From: Acholeplasmatales bacterium
GTDB lineage: Bacteria > Bacillota_I > Bacilli_A > Acholeplasmatales > Anaeroplasmataceae
DNA length: 13,832 bases
Assembly: GCA_016282815.1 (NCBI GenBank)
Contig: JAEELU010000136.1
Location: forward strand, 1 to 13,832
Direction: 5' to 3'
Shown: in pieces, positions 1 to 6,372 of the stretch
Numbering within the stretch: position 1 is the first letter of the stretch
How the letters are laid out: each line of letters starts with the position of its first letter
The notes under the pieces: generated by a model
The model's database searches: none
What the model was told of the DNA's origin: nothing
The model's input: the letters and a program-made list of their open reading frames with translations, nothing else
Made by a program: the position numbers and the translations under genes

Positions 1-522
1 ACTTGCGAGTCCAAACATCGCAAATAGAGCTTTACCCTCATATCTTAGTACATTATTTAATATTAATGATGTAATCATAAATGGAGCTGAAATCAATATC
101 CACATACCATATTCTTTAGCATATGGCAGGATTGTTTCAGTTGAACCTAGCATATAGCATACGCCATCTATAAATATTAATCCAAACATCATTAATAATA
201 AACCAATCACTAATCCTGAAAAAAAACTACAAGATGCATATTTTGATGCATTTTTATTATCCTTATCAGCTAAGAATTTAGCTACATATGTACCACTACC
301 ATGACCTAGCATAAATGCTAAAGCCTGAATAACAGCCATAAGTGTAAATAATACTCCTGTTGCTCCCTGAGCACTATCACCTAATGTACCAACAAAATAT
401 GTATCTGCCATATTATAAATATTGGTTATAAGCATAGAAATGATAGTCGGTACTCCTAAAACCATAATAAGCTTATAAACATTACTTTCAGTCATCCTCT
501 TATAATTATCTTCTCTTACCAA
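1..522 (-). CDS. MATE-family multidrug/cation efflux transporter, N-terminal part (cut by window edge)
   Basis: The reading frame runs off the left edge, leaving the first 174 codons of a protein that is usually about 450 residues long. The conceptual start reads LVREDNYKRMTESNVYKL, followed by VPTIISMLITNIYNMADT. The NIYNMADTYFVG segment after the first hydrophobic helix is typical of the MATE (NorM/DinF/MepA) family. About four membrane helices are visible in the captured part. MATE proteins export drugs or metabolites using Na+ or H+ gradients; the substrate cannot be told from sequence. I chose the TTG at 522-520 because GAGGTGA lies just upstream. An in-frame ATG at 495-493 is the alternative but has no comparable site. 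It lies 48 bases after an ABC permease gene on the same strand with a small hairpin between, so read-through from that operon is possible. Confidence 0.88.
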   Translation of the reverse strand, partial: MVREDNYKRMTESNVYKLIMVLGVPTIISMLITNIYNMADTYFVGTLGDSAQGATGVLFTLMAVIQALAFMLGHGSGTYVAKFLADKDNKNASKYASCSFFSGLVIGLLLMMFGLIFIDGVCYMLGSTETILPYAKEYGMWILISAPFMITSLILNNVLRYEGKALFAMFGLAS

Positions 523-526
523 ACTA

Positions 527-533
527 TCACCTC
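527..533 (-). promoter_or_regulatory. Shine-Dalgarno site favouring a TTG start
   Basis: GAGGTGA reads on the minus strand just before the TTG at 522-520, with 7 bases from the GG to the start. This supports TTG rather than the downstream ATG at 495-493 as the start of the MATE gene. Confidence 0.6.
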
Positions 534-549
534 ACAATCCATAAATAAC

Positions 550-573
550 AAAAAGGGAACTACTCCCCTTTTA
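550..573 (-). terminator. Hairpin after ABC permease gene, possible weak terminator
   Basis: AAAAGGG and CCCTTTT form a perfect 7-bp stem with an 8-base loop; on the minus strand it ends in CCCTTTTTG. The stem touches the stop codon of the permease gene. The U-tract is mostly inside the stem and there is little room for a promoter before the MATE gene, so it may be a partial terminator that sets a step-down in transcription. Confidence 0.5.
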
Positions 574-1380
574 TGATTTTGTTTCTTCTAATTCTTCTTT
601 TTTCTTATTAATAATTATCTTAACTAATTTAAAAATCAAGAATGGAACCCATTCAAAAAATACAACAATTAATACAAGTATTAATGCATATGCGTATATT
701 TTAGAATATTCAATATCCAACCTTGAATTATATATAGCAACACCAAGTGTATCCCTTACACCTGCTATAAATTCAGTAGTTACTATCATCTTTATACCAA
801 AGCCTATTGCGTTAACAAAGGCTTGCTTCAAATAGCCAGAAATTAGTGGTAAATGTACATGAGTAATTACCATTAAATTTAATTTACTATTTAATTTCCA
901 CACATCATTATAAAATGGATCTATTCTTCTTATTCCCTCACATGTAGCCTCATAGATAATAGGTATTAATGCTAATGTAGTTGAAACTACAGGAACATAT
1001 CTATAATTATTATTTGGAATTGTAAGCATAATAATTACGATAATAATTACCATAGGAAGGCTTCTAAATATAACCATAAATGGTTTTAATATTCCTCTTG
1101 CAATATCACTAAAGCCTGCAAGTATACCAAAGCCTAAGGCAATTATTGATGATACCGATAATACAATAACGAAATCAAGTAATGTTATTCCAATATATTT
1201 ATATGTATTACCATCACCTAATAACCCAAAAAATGCTTTACTAATGTCCAATAGTGAAGGGAAAACAATTGGATTATTCTTAATTAAACCAATTAAAGAA
1301 ATTAATAATAAAAATAGTATTACTCCTACAACAAATAATATTAAATTTTGTATTTTCTTATTTGCTGTAATAGAAGTCAT
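571..1380 (-). CDS. ABC transporter permease, SsuC/TauC-like (nitrate/sulfonate/taurine type)
   Basis: This 269-residue integral membrane protein has about six predicted helices (for example residues 11-33, 67-90, 103-120 and 230-250). Between the middle helices lies the cytoplasmic EAA loop that docks the ABC ATPase, beginning EATCEGI at residue 144 and ending at the HLP near residue 178. Length and loop placement match BPD_transp_1 permeases of the SsuC/TauC/ThiX class. Substrates in that class include sulfonates, nitrate and thiamine precursors; none can be assigned here. I start at ATG 1380. The longer frame begins with a GTG at 1395 that is actually part of the GGAGGTG ribosome site. The gene overlaps the end of the upstream binding-protein gene by 23 bases, so the two should be translated together. 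No ATPase gene is adjacent. Confidence 0.85.
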   Translation of the reverse strand: MTSITANKKIQNLILFVVGVILFLLLISLIGLIKNNPIVFPSLLDISKAFFGLLGDGNTYKYIGITLLDFVIVLSVSSIIALGFGILAGFSDIARGILKPFMVIFRSLPMVIIIVIIMLTIPNNNYRYVPVVSTTLALIPIIYEATCEGIRRIDPFYNDVWKLNSKLNLMVITHVHLPLISGYLKQAFVNAIGFGIKMIVTTEFIAGVRDTLGVAIYNSRLDIEYSKIYAYALILVLIVVFFEWVPFLIFKLVKIIINKKKEELEETKS

Positions 1381-2350
1381 TTGTAGGTAGTGCACCTCCG
1401 AATTTAGTTAAATCAACATTTGCAGTTTTCTCAAGATCAGCCTTAGCCTCTAAAGCACCTACATATTTAATAGAGCATTTAGGTAATGCATTTAATAATA
1501 CTGGCTTAGCAGCAGGAACGCCTGGAATAGCTAATTCAATAACATTATCAGCTGCCTTATCTAAGTTAGCTGTAAATAAATCACAAGATGCTTTAACATC
1601 ATCTAAAAACTTATCAACTACACTCTTATGATTTAAAATTGTTTCAGCCTTAATAAATAATGCGGCTTGTGTATAATCTGAGCCAGTCTTAGCCTTATAT
1701 AACTCCTGAATAGAGAATGTCTTTACATTCTTACCCTGTTGCTTTAATTGGTTTGTAGCTACTGTTAAAGCTGGCTCAGCAGTAACAACTATTGCATTTG
1801 GCTCATCAACAAGCTTATCCTTTGTAGCAGCAGCTGTTGCTAATGCAGTATATGTAGCATTTACGCCATTTTGCTCTAATGCATATTTTGCTATAGGATA
1901 ATTGATTGATTCTTCACTAAATAAAGCAATTTCCTTACCTGATAAATCACTAAGTGTTTCAATATCAGTTCTTTGTGTTGCAACATAGATATTACCCCAT
2001 GTTAATACAGCCCCAAGCTTATATGTTGACTTATTTGCTTTAAATGTCTTAGCACCTGCATTAACAGGAGCTATAATAATATCCTTTTGATTTGCAGGAA
2101 ATTGTGCACCAATAGTATCTGCATTGATGAATGAATATTGATCCTTATCATTAATAGCTACATTAGCTAATGCTATTGCAGGTGCTCCCTGTGGAGCTAC
2201 AACAGAAAGCTTGTAATTATCAACAACTGTAGTAGATGTTGAAGGCTCTACACCTGTAGTTGTTGTGCTTGTGTTATTATTTGTGTTAGAACAAGCAGCT
2301 AACATTAAAAAATTAAATAAAAATAAAAAAACTAATAATATCCTTTTCAT
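1358..2350 (-). CDS. ABC transporter substrate-binding lipoprotein (SsuA/NMT1-like)
   Basis: This 330-residue exported lipoprotein should bind the substrate of the permease encoded next to it. The N-terminus MKRILLVFLF is a short positive region plus hydrophobic core, and LAAC at residues 17-20 is a clear lipobox with Cys20 as the lipidated residue. A flexible Ser/Thr/Asn-rich linker follows to about residue 45, then the bilobed binding domain starting near VVAPQGAPAIAL. The pattern PQGAPAIAL then APVNAGAKTF resembles periplasmic-binding proteins that accompany SsuC/TauC-type permeases. The start is ATG 2350, with GGGTGA 8 bases upstream; a GTG at 2362 belongs to that ribosome site. Its 3' end overlaps the permease gene by 23 bases. 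The ligand is unknown, and no riboswitch or other conserved leader is visible upstream. Confidence 0.85.
   Translation of the reverse strand: MKRILLVFLFLFNFLMLAACSNTNNNTSTTTTGVEPSTSTTVVDNYKLSVVAPQGAPAIALANVAINDKDQYSFINADTIGAQFPANQKDIIIAPVNAGAKTFKANKSTYKLGAVLTWGNIYVATQRTDIETLSDLSGKEIALFSEESINYPIAKYALEQNGVNATYTALATAAATKDKLVDEPNAIVVTAEPALTVATNQLKQQGKNVKTFSIQELYKAKTGSDYTQAALFIKAETILNHKSVVDKFLDDVKASCDLFTANLDKAADNVIELAIPGVPAAKPVLLNALPKCSIKYVGALEAKADLEKTANVDLTKFGGALPTNDFYYSK
1393..1399 (-). promoter_or_regulatory. Shine-Dalgarno site of the permease, inside the preceding gene
   Basis: GGAGGTG on the minus strand lies within the last codons of the lipoprotein gene and sets the permease start at ATG 1380. 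The spacing (14 bases after GGAGG) is longer than usual. The GTG it contains is in frame and could be mistaken for a start codon. Confidence 0.6.
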
Positions 2351-2362
2351 ATTTTCTATCAC

Positions 2363-2438
2363 CCAATTAATTATACACTACAAATTGATTTTTTTATATA
2401 ATGATTTATAATTAAAATGTATTAATATGGAGTTTTTT
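2363..2438. promoter_or_regulatory. Divergent intergenic promoter region
   Basis: This short A+T-rich spacer separates divergent genes. TATAAT occurs on the minus strand (2375-2370) ahead of the lipoprotein gene and on the plus strand (2397-2402) ahead of the methyltransferase gene. Neither has a convincing -35 at 16-18 bases, so these are candidate -10 boxes only. Confidence 0.4.
2429..2432 (+). promoter_or_regulatory. Shine-Dalgarno site deciding the methyltransferase start
   Basis: GGAG followed by six T bases precedes ATG 2439. The upstream in-frame ATG at 2427 overlaps this site and has no ribosome site of its own, so the shorter start is preferred. Confidence 0.6.
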
Positions 2439-3224
2439 ATGGAAACAATTGGTAAGCAACACGAAAAATACAAATTAATAAAAAATGCTATTAAAACAAA
2501 CAATCATAATGGTTATACAGTAACTGATGATATTGAAATTATAAATCTAGCTCTAAATCATAATTTAGAAATAGAATTAGCCCTATATACACCTGATAAT
2601 ATATTTTCAGATTTAGCTAATTCTGTAATAAACAATCTAAAGGCAAAAGCTAAGGAAATATATGAAATATCATCTAATACCTATGATTCACTAAAGCTTA
2701 AGGATAATCATGCTGGTATTATCGCAATGATTAAATTTAATAAATATACACTTAATGATTTAAAGGATAAGGAATTTATAATAGTATTAGATCATTTAGA
2801 AATACCAGGTAATATCGGTACTATCTATAGAACCCTTGATAGTGTTAAATGTGATGCGGTAATAATAGTTGACCCTATATCTAAGGTGGAAAACAATAAT
2901 GTAACATCTTCTTCTCGTGGCTGTAATTTATTAATACCTACAGTAACTGAAACCTACGAGAACACATTAAATTATCTAATTAATAATGATTATGATATAT
3001 ATTTAGGTGAGCCAATCCTTGGTAAATCCTACAAAGAGTACGATTATAAAAATAAAATCGCCATCGTAGTAGGAAATGAAAGGTTTGGAATAAACAAGGA
3101 TTGGTATAATCATAAATCTAAAAATGTATTTATACCAATGGAAGGTACTCAAAATAGCTTAAATGTCGCAGTAGCCCTAAGCGTACTTGCGTATGAAGCA
3201 TACACAAAGAGAAAGGAAAAATAA
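2439..3224 (+). CDS. SpoU/TrmH-family RNA 2'-O-ribose methyltransferase
   Basis: This 261-residue SAM-dependent enzyme of the SPOUT (trefoil-knot) class should methylate the 2'-OH of a ribose in rRNA or tRNA. All three family motifs are visible. Motif 1 is at about residues 117-132, with N125 and catalytic-type R131 in NIGTIYRT. Motif 2 is VVGNERFG near 210-217. Motif 3 is IPMEGTQNSLNVAVAL near 232-247. The N-terminal ~100 residues would be the substrate-recognition part, ending in the DNHAGIIA stretch common before the catalytic domain. The exact RNA target cannot be assigned. Its stop lies one base before the ATG of the downstream glycosyltransferase, so the two are co-transcribed although their functions are not obviously related. 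The ATG at 2427 would add four residues and is less likely. Confidence 0.9.
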   Translation: METIGKQHEKYKLIKNAIKTNNHNGYTVTDDIEIINLALNHNLEIELALYTPDNIFSDLANSVINNLKAKAKEIYEISSNTYDSLKLKDNHAGIIAMIKFNKYTLNDLKDKEFIIVLDHLEIPGNIGTIYRTLDSVKCDAVIIVDPISKVENNNVTSSSRGCNLLIPTVTETYENTLNYLINNDYDIYLGEPILGKSYKEYDYKNKIAIVVGNERFGINKDWYNHKSKNVFIPMEGTQNSLNVAVALSVLAYEAYTKRKEK

Positions 3225-3225
3225 T

Positions 3226-4275
3226 ATGAAGAAATTAACAGTAAATATGCTATCAAAGGCTGATAGCGTTGATGGACAGGGTGTAGGCTCTGCCTATATC
3301 GAGCAGGTAAATCTAATAAAGGAATTATTAAGTGAGGAATTTGAGGTTAGAATCAATTCTAGAAAAAAGGCTGATATTGTTCATGTTCACTCAGTTAATT
3401 TTGGATTTTATTTTAGATTCAAAAAAAGAAATGGCATCAGAGTAATGTATTGTCATTTCTTACCAGAAACATTAGATGGTTCTATTAAGCTTCCAAAGCC
3501 AATATTCTGGATATTTAAAAAATATGTAATGTCATTCTATAAAAAGGCTGAATACCTTGTAGTAGTTAATCCTATATTTAAGAATGATTTAATAAGACAT
3601 GGTGTTAAGCCTGAAAGAATTATTTATATTCCTAACTATGTATCAAAGGATAACTTCTACCCTATCTCTAAGGATGAATCATTAGAGGTTAGAAAGAAAT
3701 ATAATATTGATCCTAATAAATTTGTTGTTATGGGCTGCGGTCAGGTACAAACACGTAAGGGTGTATTAGATTTCGTTGAGGTAGCCAAAAATAATCCTGA
3801 TATTGAATTTGTATGGTGTGGTGGCTTCTCATTCGCTAAGATAACAGATGGCTATAAGGAATTAAAGGAGGTTGTAGAAAACCCTCCTTGTAAAAACATA
3901 AAGTTCCTAGGTATTATCCCAAGAACTGAAATGAATCAAATGTTTAATATGTCTGATTTATTATTTATGCCAAGCTATAATGAATTATTCCCAATGTCAA
4001 TTCTAGAGGCTTGCTCAGTAGGAAAGCCTGTATTATTAAGAGACCTTGAATTATATAAGGATATCTTATTCCATAAATACCAAAAGGGTAATGATAATAA
4101 TGAATTCTCAAATATCATTAGAAATCTATCAACTGATAAGGATTTATATAACCAAGCCTTAGAGGATTCAAAATACATTAGTAACTACTATTCTAAAGAG
4201 AATGTAGCTAACCTATGGAAGGAATTCTATCAAGGTATATATCAAAAGAAAATAGATGCTAAAAAAAAGAAATAG
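3226..4275 (+). CDS. GT4-family glycosyltransferase
   Basis: This 349-residue, soluble GT-B fold retaining glycosyltransferase carries an early glycine loop (GQGVGSAY, residues 17-24). The C-terminal domain begins near residue 165 and has the GT4 E-x7-E signature in NELFPMSILEA (E253 and E261), which contacts the nucleotide-sugar donor. No signal peptide or membrane helix is visible. The Lys-rich tail (KKIDAKKKK) and basic patches suggest peripheral membrane association, as in Firmicutes glycolipid synthases, but the acceptor is unknown. I start at ATG 3226, which has AAAGGA 8 bases upstream. A longer frame begins at 3187 inside the preceding gene without support. It sits one base after the SpoU-type gene and its stop codon overlaps a terminator stem. 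Choice of AAG/AAA and GAG/GAA follows the next base unusually tightly. Confidence 0.88.
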   Translation: MKKLTVNMLSKADSVDGQGVGSAYIEQVNLIKELLSEEFEVRINSRKKADIVHVHSVNFGFYFRFKKRNGIRVMYCHFLPETLDGSIKLPKPIFWIFKKYVMSFYKKAEYLVVVNPIFKNDLIRHGVKPERIIYIPNYVSKDNFYPISKDESLEVRKKYNIDPNKFVVMGCGQVQTRKGVLDFVEVAKNNPDIEFVWCGGFSFAKITDGYKELKEVVENPPCKNIKFLGIIPRTEMNQMFNMSDLLFMPSYNELFPMSILEACSVGKPVLLRDLELYKDILFHKYQKGNDNNEFSNIIRNLSTDKDLYNQALEDSKYISNYYSKENVANLWKEFYQGIYQKKIDAKKKK

Positions 4276-4299
4276 GAATCATATGTTGATTCCTTTTTC
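4262..4299. terminator. Bidirectional hairpin terminator between convergent operons
   Basis: AGGAATCA and TGATTCCT (4274-4281 and 4287-4294) form a perfect 8-bp stem with a 5-base loop, followed by a T-run on the plus strand. On the minus strand the same hairpin is followed by ATTTCTTTTTTTT (4273-4261). It can end the glycosyltransferase transcript and also the opposing PatB operon. The plus-strand stem includes the TAG stop. Confidence 0.85.
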
Positions 4300-4328
4300 T
4301 AATCTTCAAATTTTCCTAAACCACATCT

Positions 4329-4356
4329 ATTATATCATGCTTAAACGTTATTGCAA
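4329..4356 (-). promoter_or_regulatory. Candidate promoter at the 3' end of the PatB-type gene
   Basis: On the minus strand, TTGCAA (4356-4351) and TATAAT (4334-4329) are 16 bases apart, with TGA before the -10. The -35 lies in the last codons of the upstream gene. It would start a transcript near 4322 that meets the hairpin terminator within about 60 bases. In DNA this A+T-rich a chance match is possible. Confidence 0.3.
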
Positions 4357-5517
4357 GCGTTTTCTATAATTTTCTATACCTTTTTTTAAACGTTTAAGTC
4401 CATTTTGGACATTTTCTAAGGATGTGGCCAAATTTATTCTTAAGAAGCCTTTACCAGCTTTTCCATATTCGCTTCCTTCAGTTACATAAAGGCCAGTATC
4501 CTCTCTAATGAATTTTTGAAGCTCTATATCATCTTCTGTAATATTACTAATATCGAGCCATGCTAAATATGTAGCATCCTCTTTTATTGCTTTAGCATCA
4601 GGTATATTATTCTTAATAAAATCATAATAATATTTAAAATTATTATCTATATATTTATTAACCTCATCAAGCCATACTCTTCCCTCATTTAAGGCAGCTA
4701 TAACTGGCTCAAATGAAAAAAAATTACCCTCTGCACATTCAGAATTATTTAATTCCCTATTAAATTTATGACGTAATACTCTATTATGTATTACAGCTAT
4801 AGATGAATGTATACCTGCCATATTAAAGCATTTAGTTGCGGATAATAATACAACTGAATTATTTTTACATTCGTCATCTAGGCTATAAAATGATGTATAG
4901 CTTTTATTTTCTCTTACGATGTCACAGTGGATTTCATCTGAAACTATTGTGACATTATTTTTATTACATAGATGACCTATCCTAGTTAATTCCTCACTAG
5001 TCCATATTCTTCCTACTGGATTATGAGGATTACATAATATTAATAATGTTGTTTGAGGATTTTTAAGCTCCTCCTCTAAAGCACTATAATTAATATTATA
5101 TTCACCATTTTTATAATCTAGTGGTATTTCTATAATATATCTTCCGTTATTATAAATTGAATTAAAGAAAATATTATATACAGGTGTTAGTATTACTACT
5201 CTTTCAGCAACCTTAGTTAATGATCTTACTGCAGTAGATAATGATGGTACTACTCCAAGTGAAAAAATCATATCCTTCTTTTCTAATATGACATTATGTC
5301 TATCACGCCAAAATGAAATATATGAATCAAAATATTCATCTGGTACATCACTATAGCCATAGGCACCAATATCAGCTCTATCCTTAATAGCCTTAGTGAT
5401 TACATCACAGCATTTAAAATCCATATCGGCTACCCACATAGGAAGCTCATTATCCTTAACATCCCATTTTAGTGAATATGTATTTCTTCTTTTTGCAATA
5501 TCATCAAAATTATACAT
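4348..5517 (-). CDS. MalY/PatB-family PLP-dependent C-S lyase (cystathionine beta-lyase type)
   Basis: This 389-residue fold-type I PLP enzyme is full length for the MalY/PatB branch. The N-terminus carries the branch hallmarks SLKWDV (residues 15-20) and MWVADMDF (27-34). Further along are CNPHNPVGR (162-170), SDEIHCD (193-199, the Asp that binds the pyridine nitrogen), the Schiff-base lysine in SATKCFNMAG (K229), and the substrate-carboxylate arginine in FLRINLA (R360). Relatives cleave cystathionine or cysteine conjugates to a thiol, pyruvate and ammonia, and some act as plain aminotransferases; the substrate is not fixed by sequence. It is the last gene of a three-gene operon, starting two bases after the DUF3737 gene. 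Its ribosome site AGGTGA lies inside that gene's final codons. Confidence 0.9.
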   Translation of the reverse strand: MYNFDDIAKRRNTYSLKWDVKDNELPMWVADMDFKCCDVITKAIKDRADIGAYGYSDVPDEYFDSYISFWRDRHNVILEKKDMIFSLGVVPSLSTAVRSLTKVAERVVILTPVYNIFFNSIYNNGRYIIEIPLDYKNGEYNINYSALEEELKNPQTTLLILCNPHNPVGRIWTSEELTRIGHLCNKNNVTIVSDEIHCDIVRENKSYTSFYSLDDECKNNSVVLLSATKCFNMAGIHSSIAVIHNRVLRHKFNRELNNSECAEGNFFSFEPVIAALNEGRVWLDEVNKYIDNNFKYYYDFIKNNIPDAKAIKEDATYLAWLDISNITEDDIELQKFIREDTGLYVTEGSEYGKAGKGFLRINLATSLENVQNGLKRLKKGIENYRKRLQ

Positions 5518-5519
5518 TA

Positions 5520-6362
5520 TTATTCACCTACAATAATCTTAGTTTTATCCTTATTAACAATATCCTCATCCATTATTATCTCATCGATAGCCTTAGCCTT
5601 AATCACTCCTGAATAAGGATTCTTAACGCTATCAATCTTTGTTGTTATTTCGGCATCAACATTATTTACTCTTTCAAATGCTAAATTTGTATTTAATAGT
5701 TTACAATTAACAAGCTTAATATTATCTATATAGCACATACCCTGAAGTGAATCTATTGTACAATTAACAAATGTTAAATTCTTACTATTCCATCCTAAAT
5801 ATTCACCAACAATTATAGAATCATATACCGTAACATTCTCACAATTCCAAAACGAATCCTTTGAATCCATTTTAGCCTTGTGTATCTCTACATTCTTAGC
5901 ACCATCAAATGCGTAATTACCACGATGATTAAAGCCATTAATATAGATATTTTCTGAATTCATACAGAAATAATCACCATTAGAGCTAACATTAGTCATC
6001 TTAATGTTCTTACATGTCCATAATGTTTCACTAGCTACAGGCATAGTAACATTTTCAAGCTTTATATCCTTACTTCTTCTAAATTGCTTAGGAGTATTTA
6101 TAGCTGAATTCTTGATATGGATATCAGTAGTATACCAAATACCACTTCTTGCCATCTCTAGGAATGTTACATTCTCACAATATACCTTATTACAGTACCA
6201 TAGTGGATATTTCCATTTAAATATTGAATTATAAATCTTAAGATTTTTAGACTCCTTAAGAGGTGATTCACCATTATCGAATGTACATTCATGGATTTCT
6301 AAATCCCTTGAATTATATAATGCTCTTTCTCCCTCATAATATCCTTGAATTAATTTTTCCAT
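5520..6362 (-). CDS. DUF3737-family protein, beta-helix-like repeat protein
   Basis: This 280-residue protein matches what I know of DUF3737: GYYEGERALYNS at the N-terminus, ESPLKES, FKWKYPLW, FRRSKDI, then repeated SKNI/SENI turns. About 11 tandem units of 19-22 residues run from residue 16 to about 235, each with a polar N turn, a short I/V-x-I/V strand and often an aromatic end. This is the pattern of a right-handed parallel beta-helix. There is no signal peptide or membrane helix, so it is cytoplasmic. No biochemical function is established that I know of. It sits between the hydrolase and PatB-type genes with gaps of 10 and 2 bases. Its site AAGGAGA overlaps the stop codon of the hydrolase gene, which implies coupled translation. 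Confidence 0.88.
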   Translation of the reverse strand: MEKLIQGYYEGERALYNSRDLEIHECTFDNGESPLKESKNLKIYNSIFKWKYPLWYCNKVYCENVTFLEMARSGIWYTTDIHIKNSAINTPKQFRRSKDIKLENVTMPVASETLWTCKNIKMTNVSSNGDYFCMNSENIYINGFNHRGNYAFDGAKNVEIHKAKMDSKDSFWNCENVTVYDSIIVGEYLGWNSKNLTFVNCTIDSLQGMCYIDNIKLVNCKLLNTNLAFERVNNVDAEITTKIDSVKNPYSGVIKAKAIDEIIMDEDIVNKDKTKIIVGE

Positions 6363-6372
6363 AACTATCTCC

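Noticed and set aside
2363..2438. Riboswitch upstream of the ABC binding-protein gene
   Set aside because: The spacer is under 80 bases, very A+T-rich, and shows no conserved aptamer sequence or hairpin with a T-run.
3975..4178. 67-codon open frame on the minus strand inside the GT4 gene
   Set aside because: It lies wholly inside a well-supported gene on the other strand, has no ribosome site and resembles no family.
4350..4365. CcpA cre-like sequence (TTGCAAGCGTTTTCTA)
   Set aside because: It fits the cre consensus at nearly every position, but it lies at the 3' end of the PatB-type gene, far from any mapped start, and partly reflects codons for RKRLQ.
6004..6234. 76-codon hydrophobic open frame on the plus strand inside the DUF3737 gene
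   Set aside because: It is antisense to a clear repeat protein; its hydrophobicity follows from the complementary codons.
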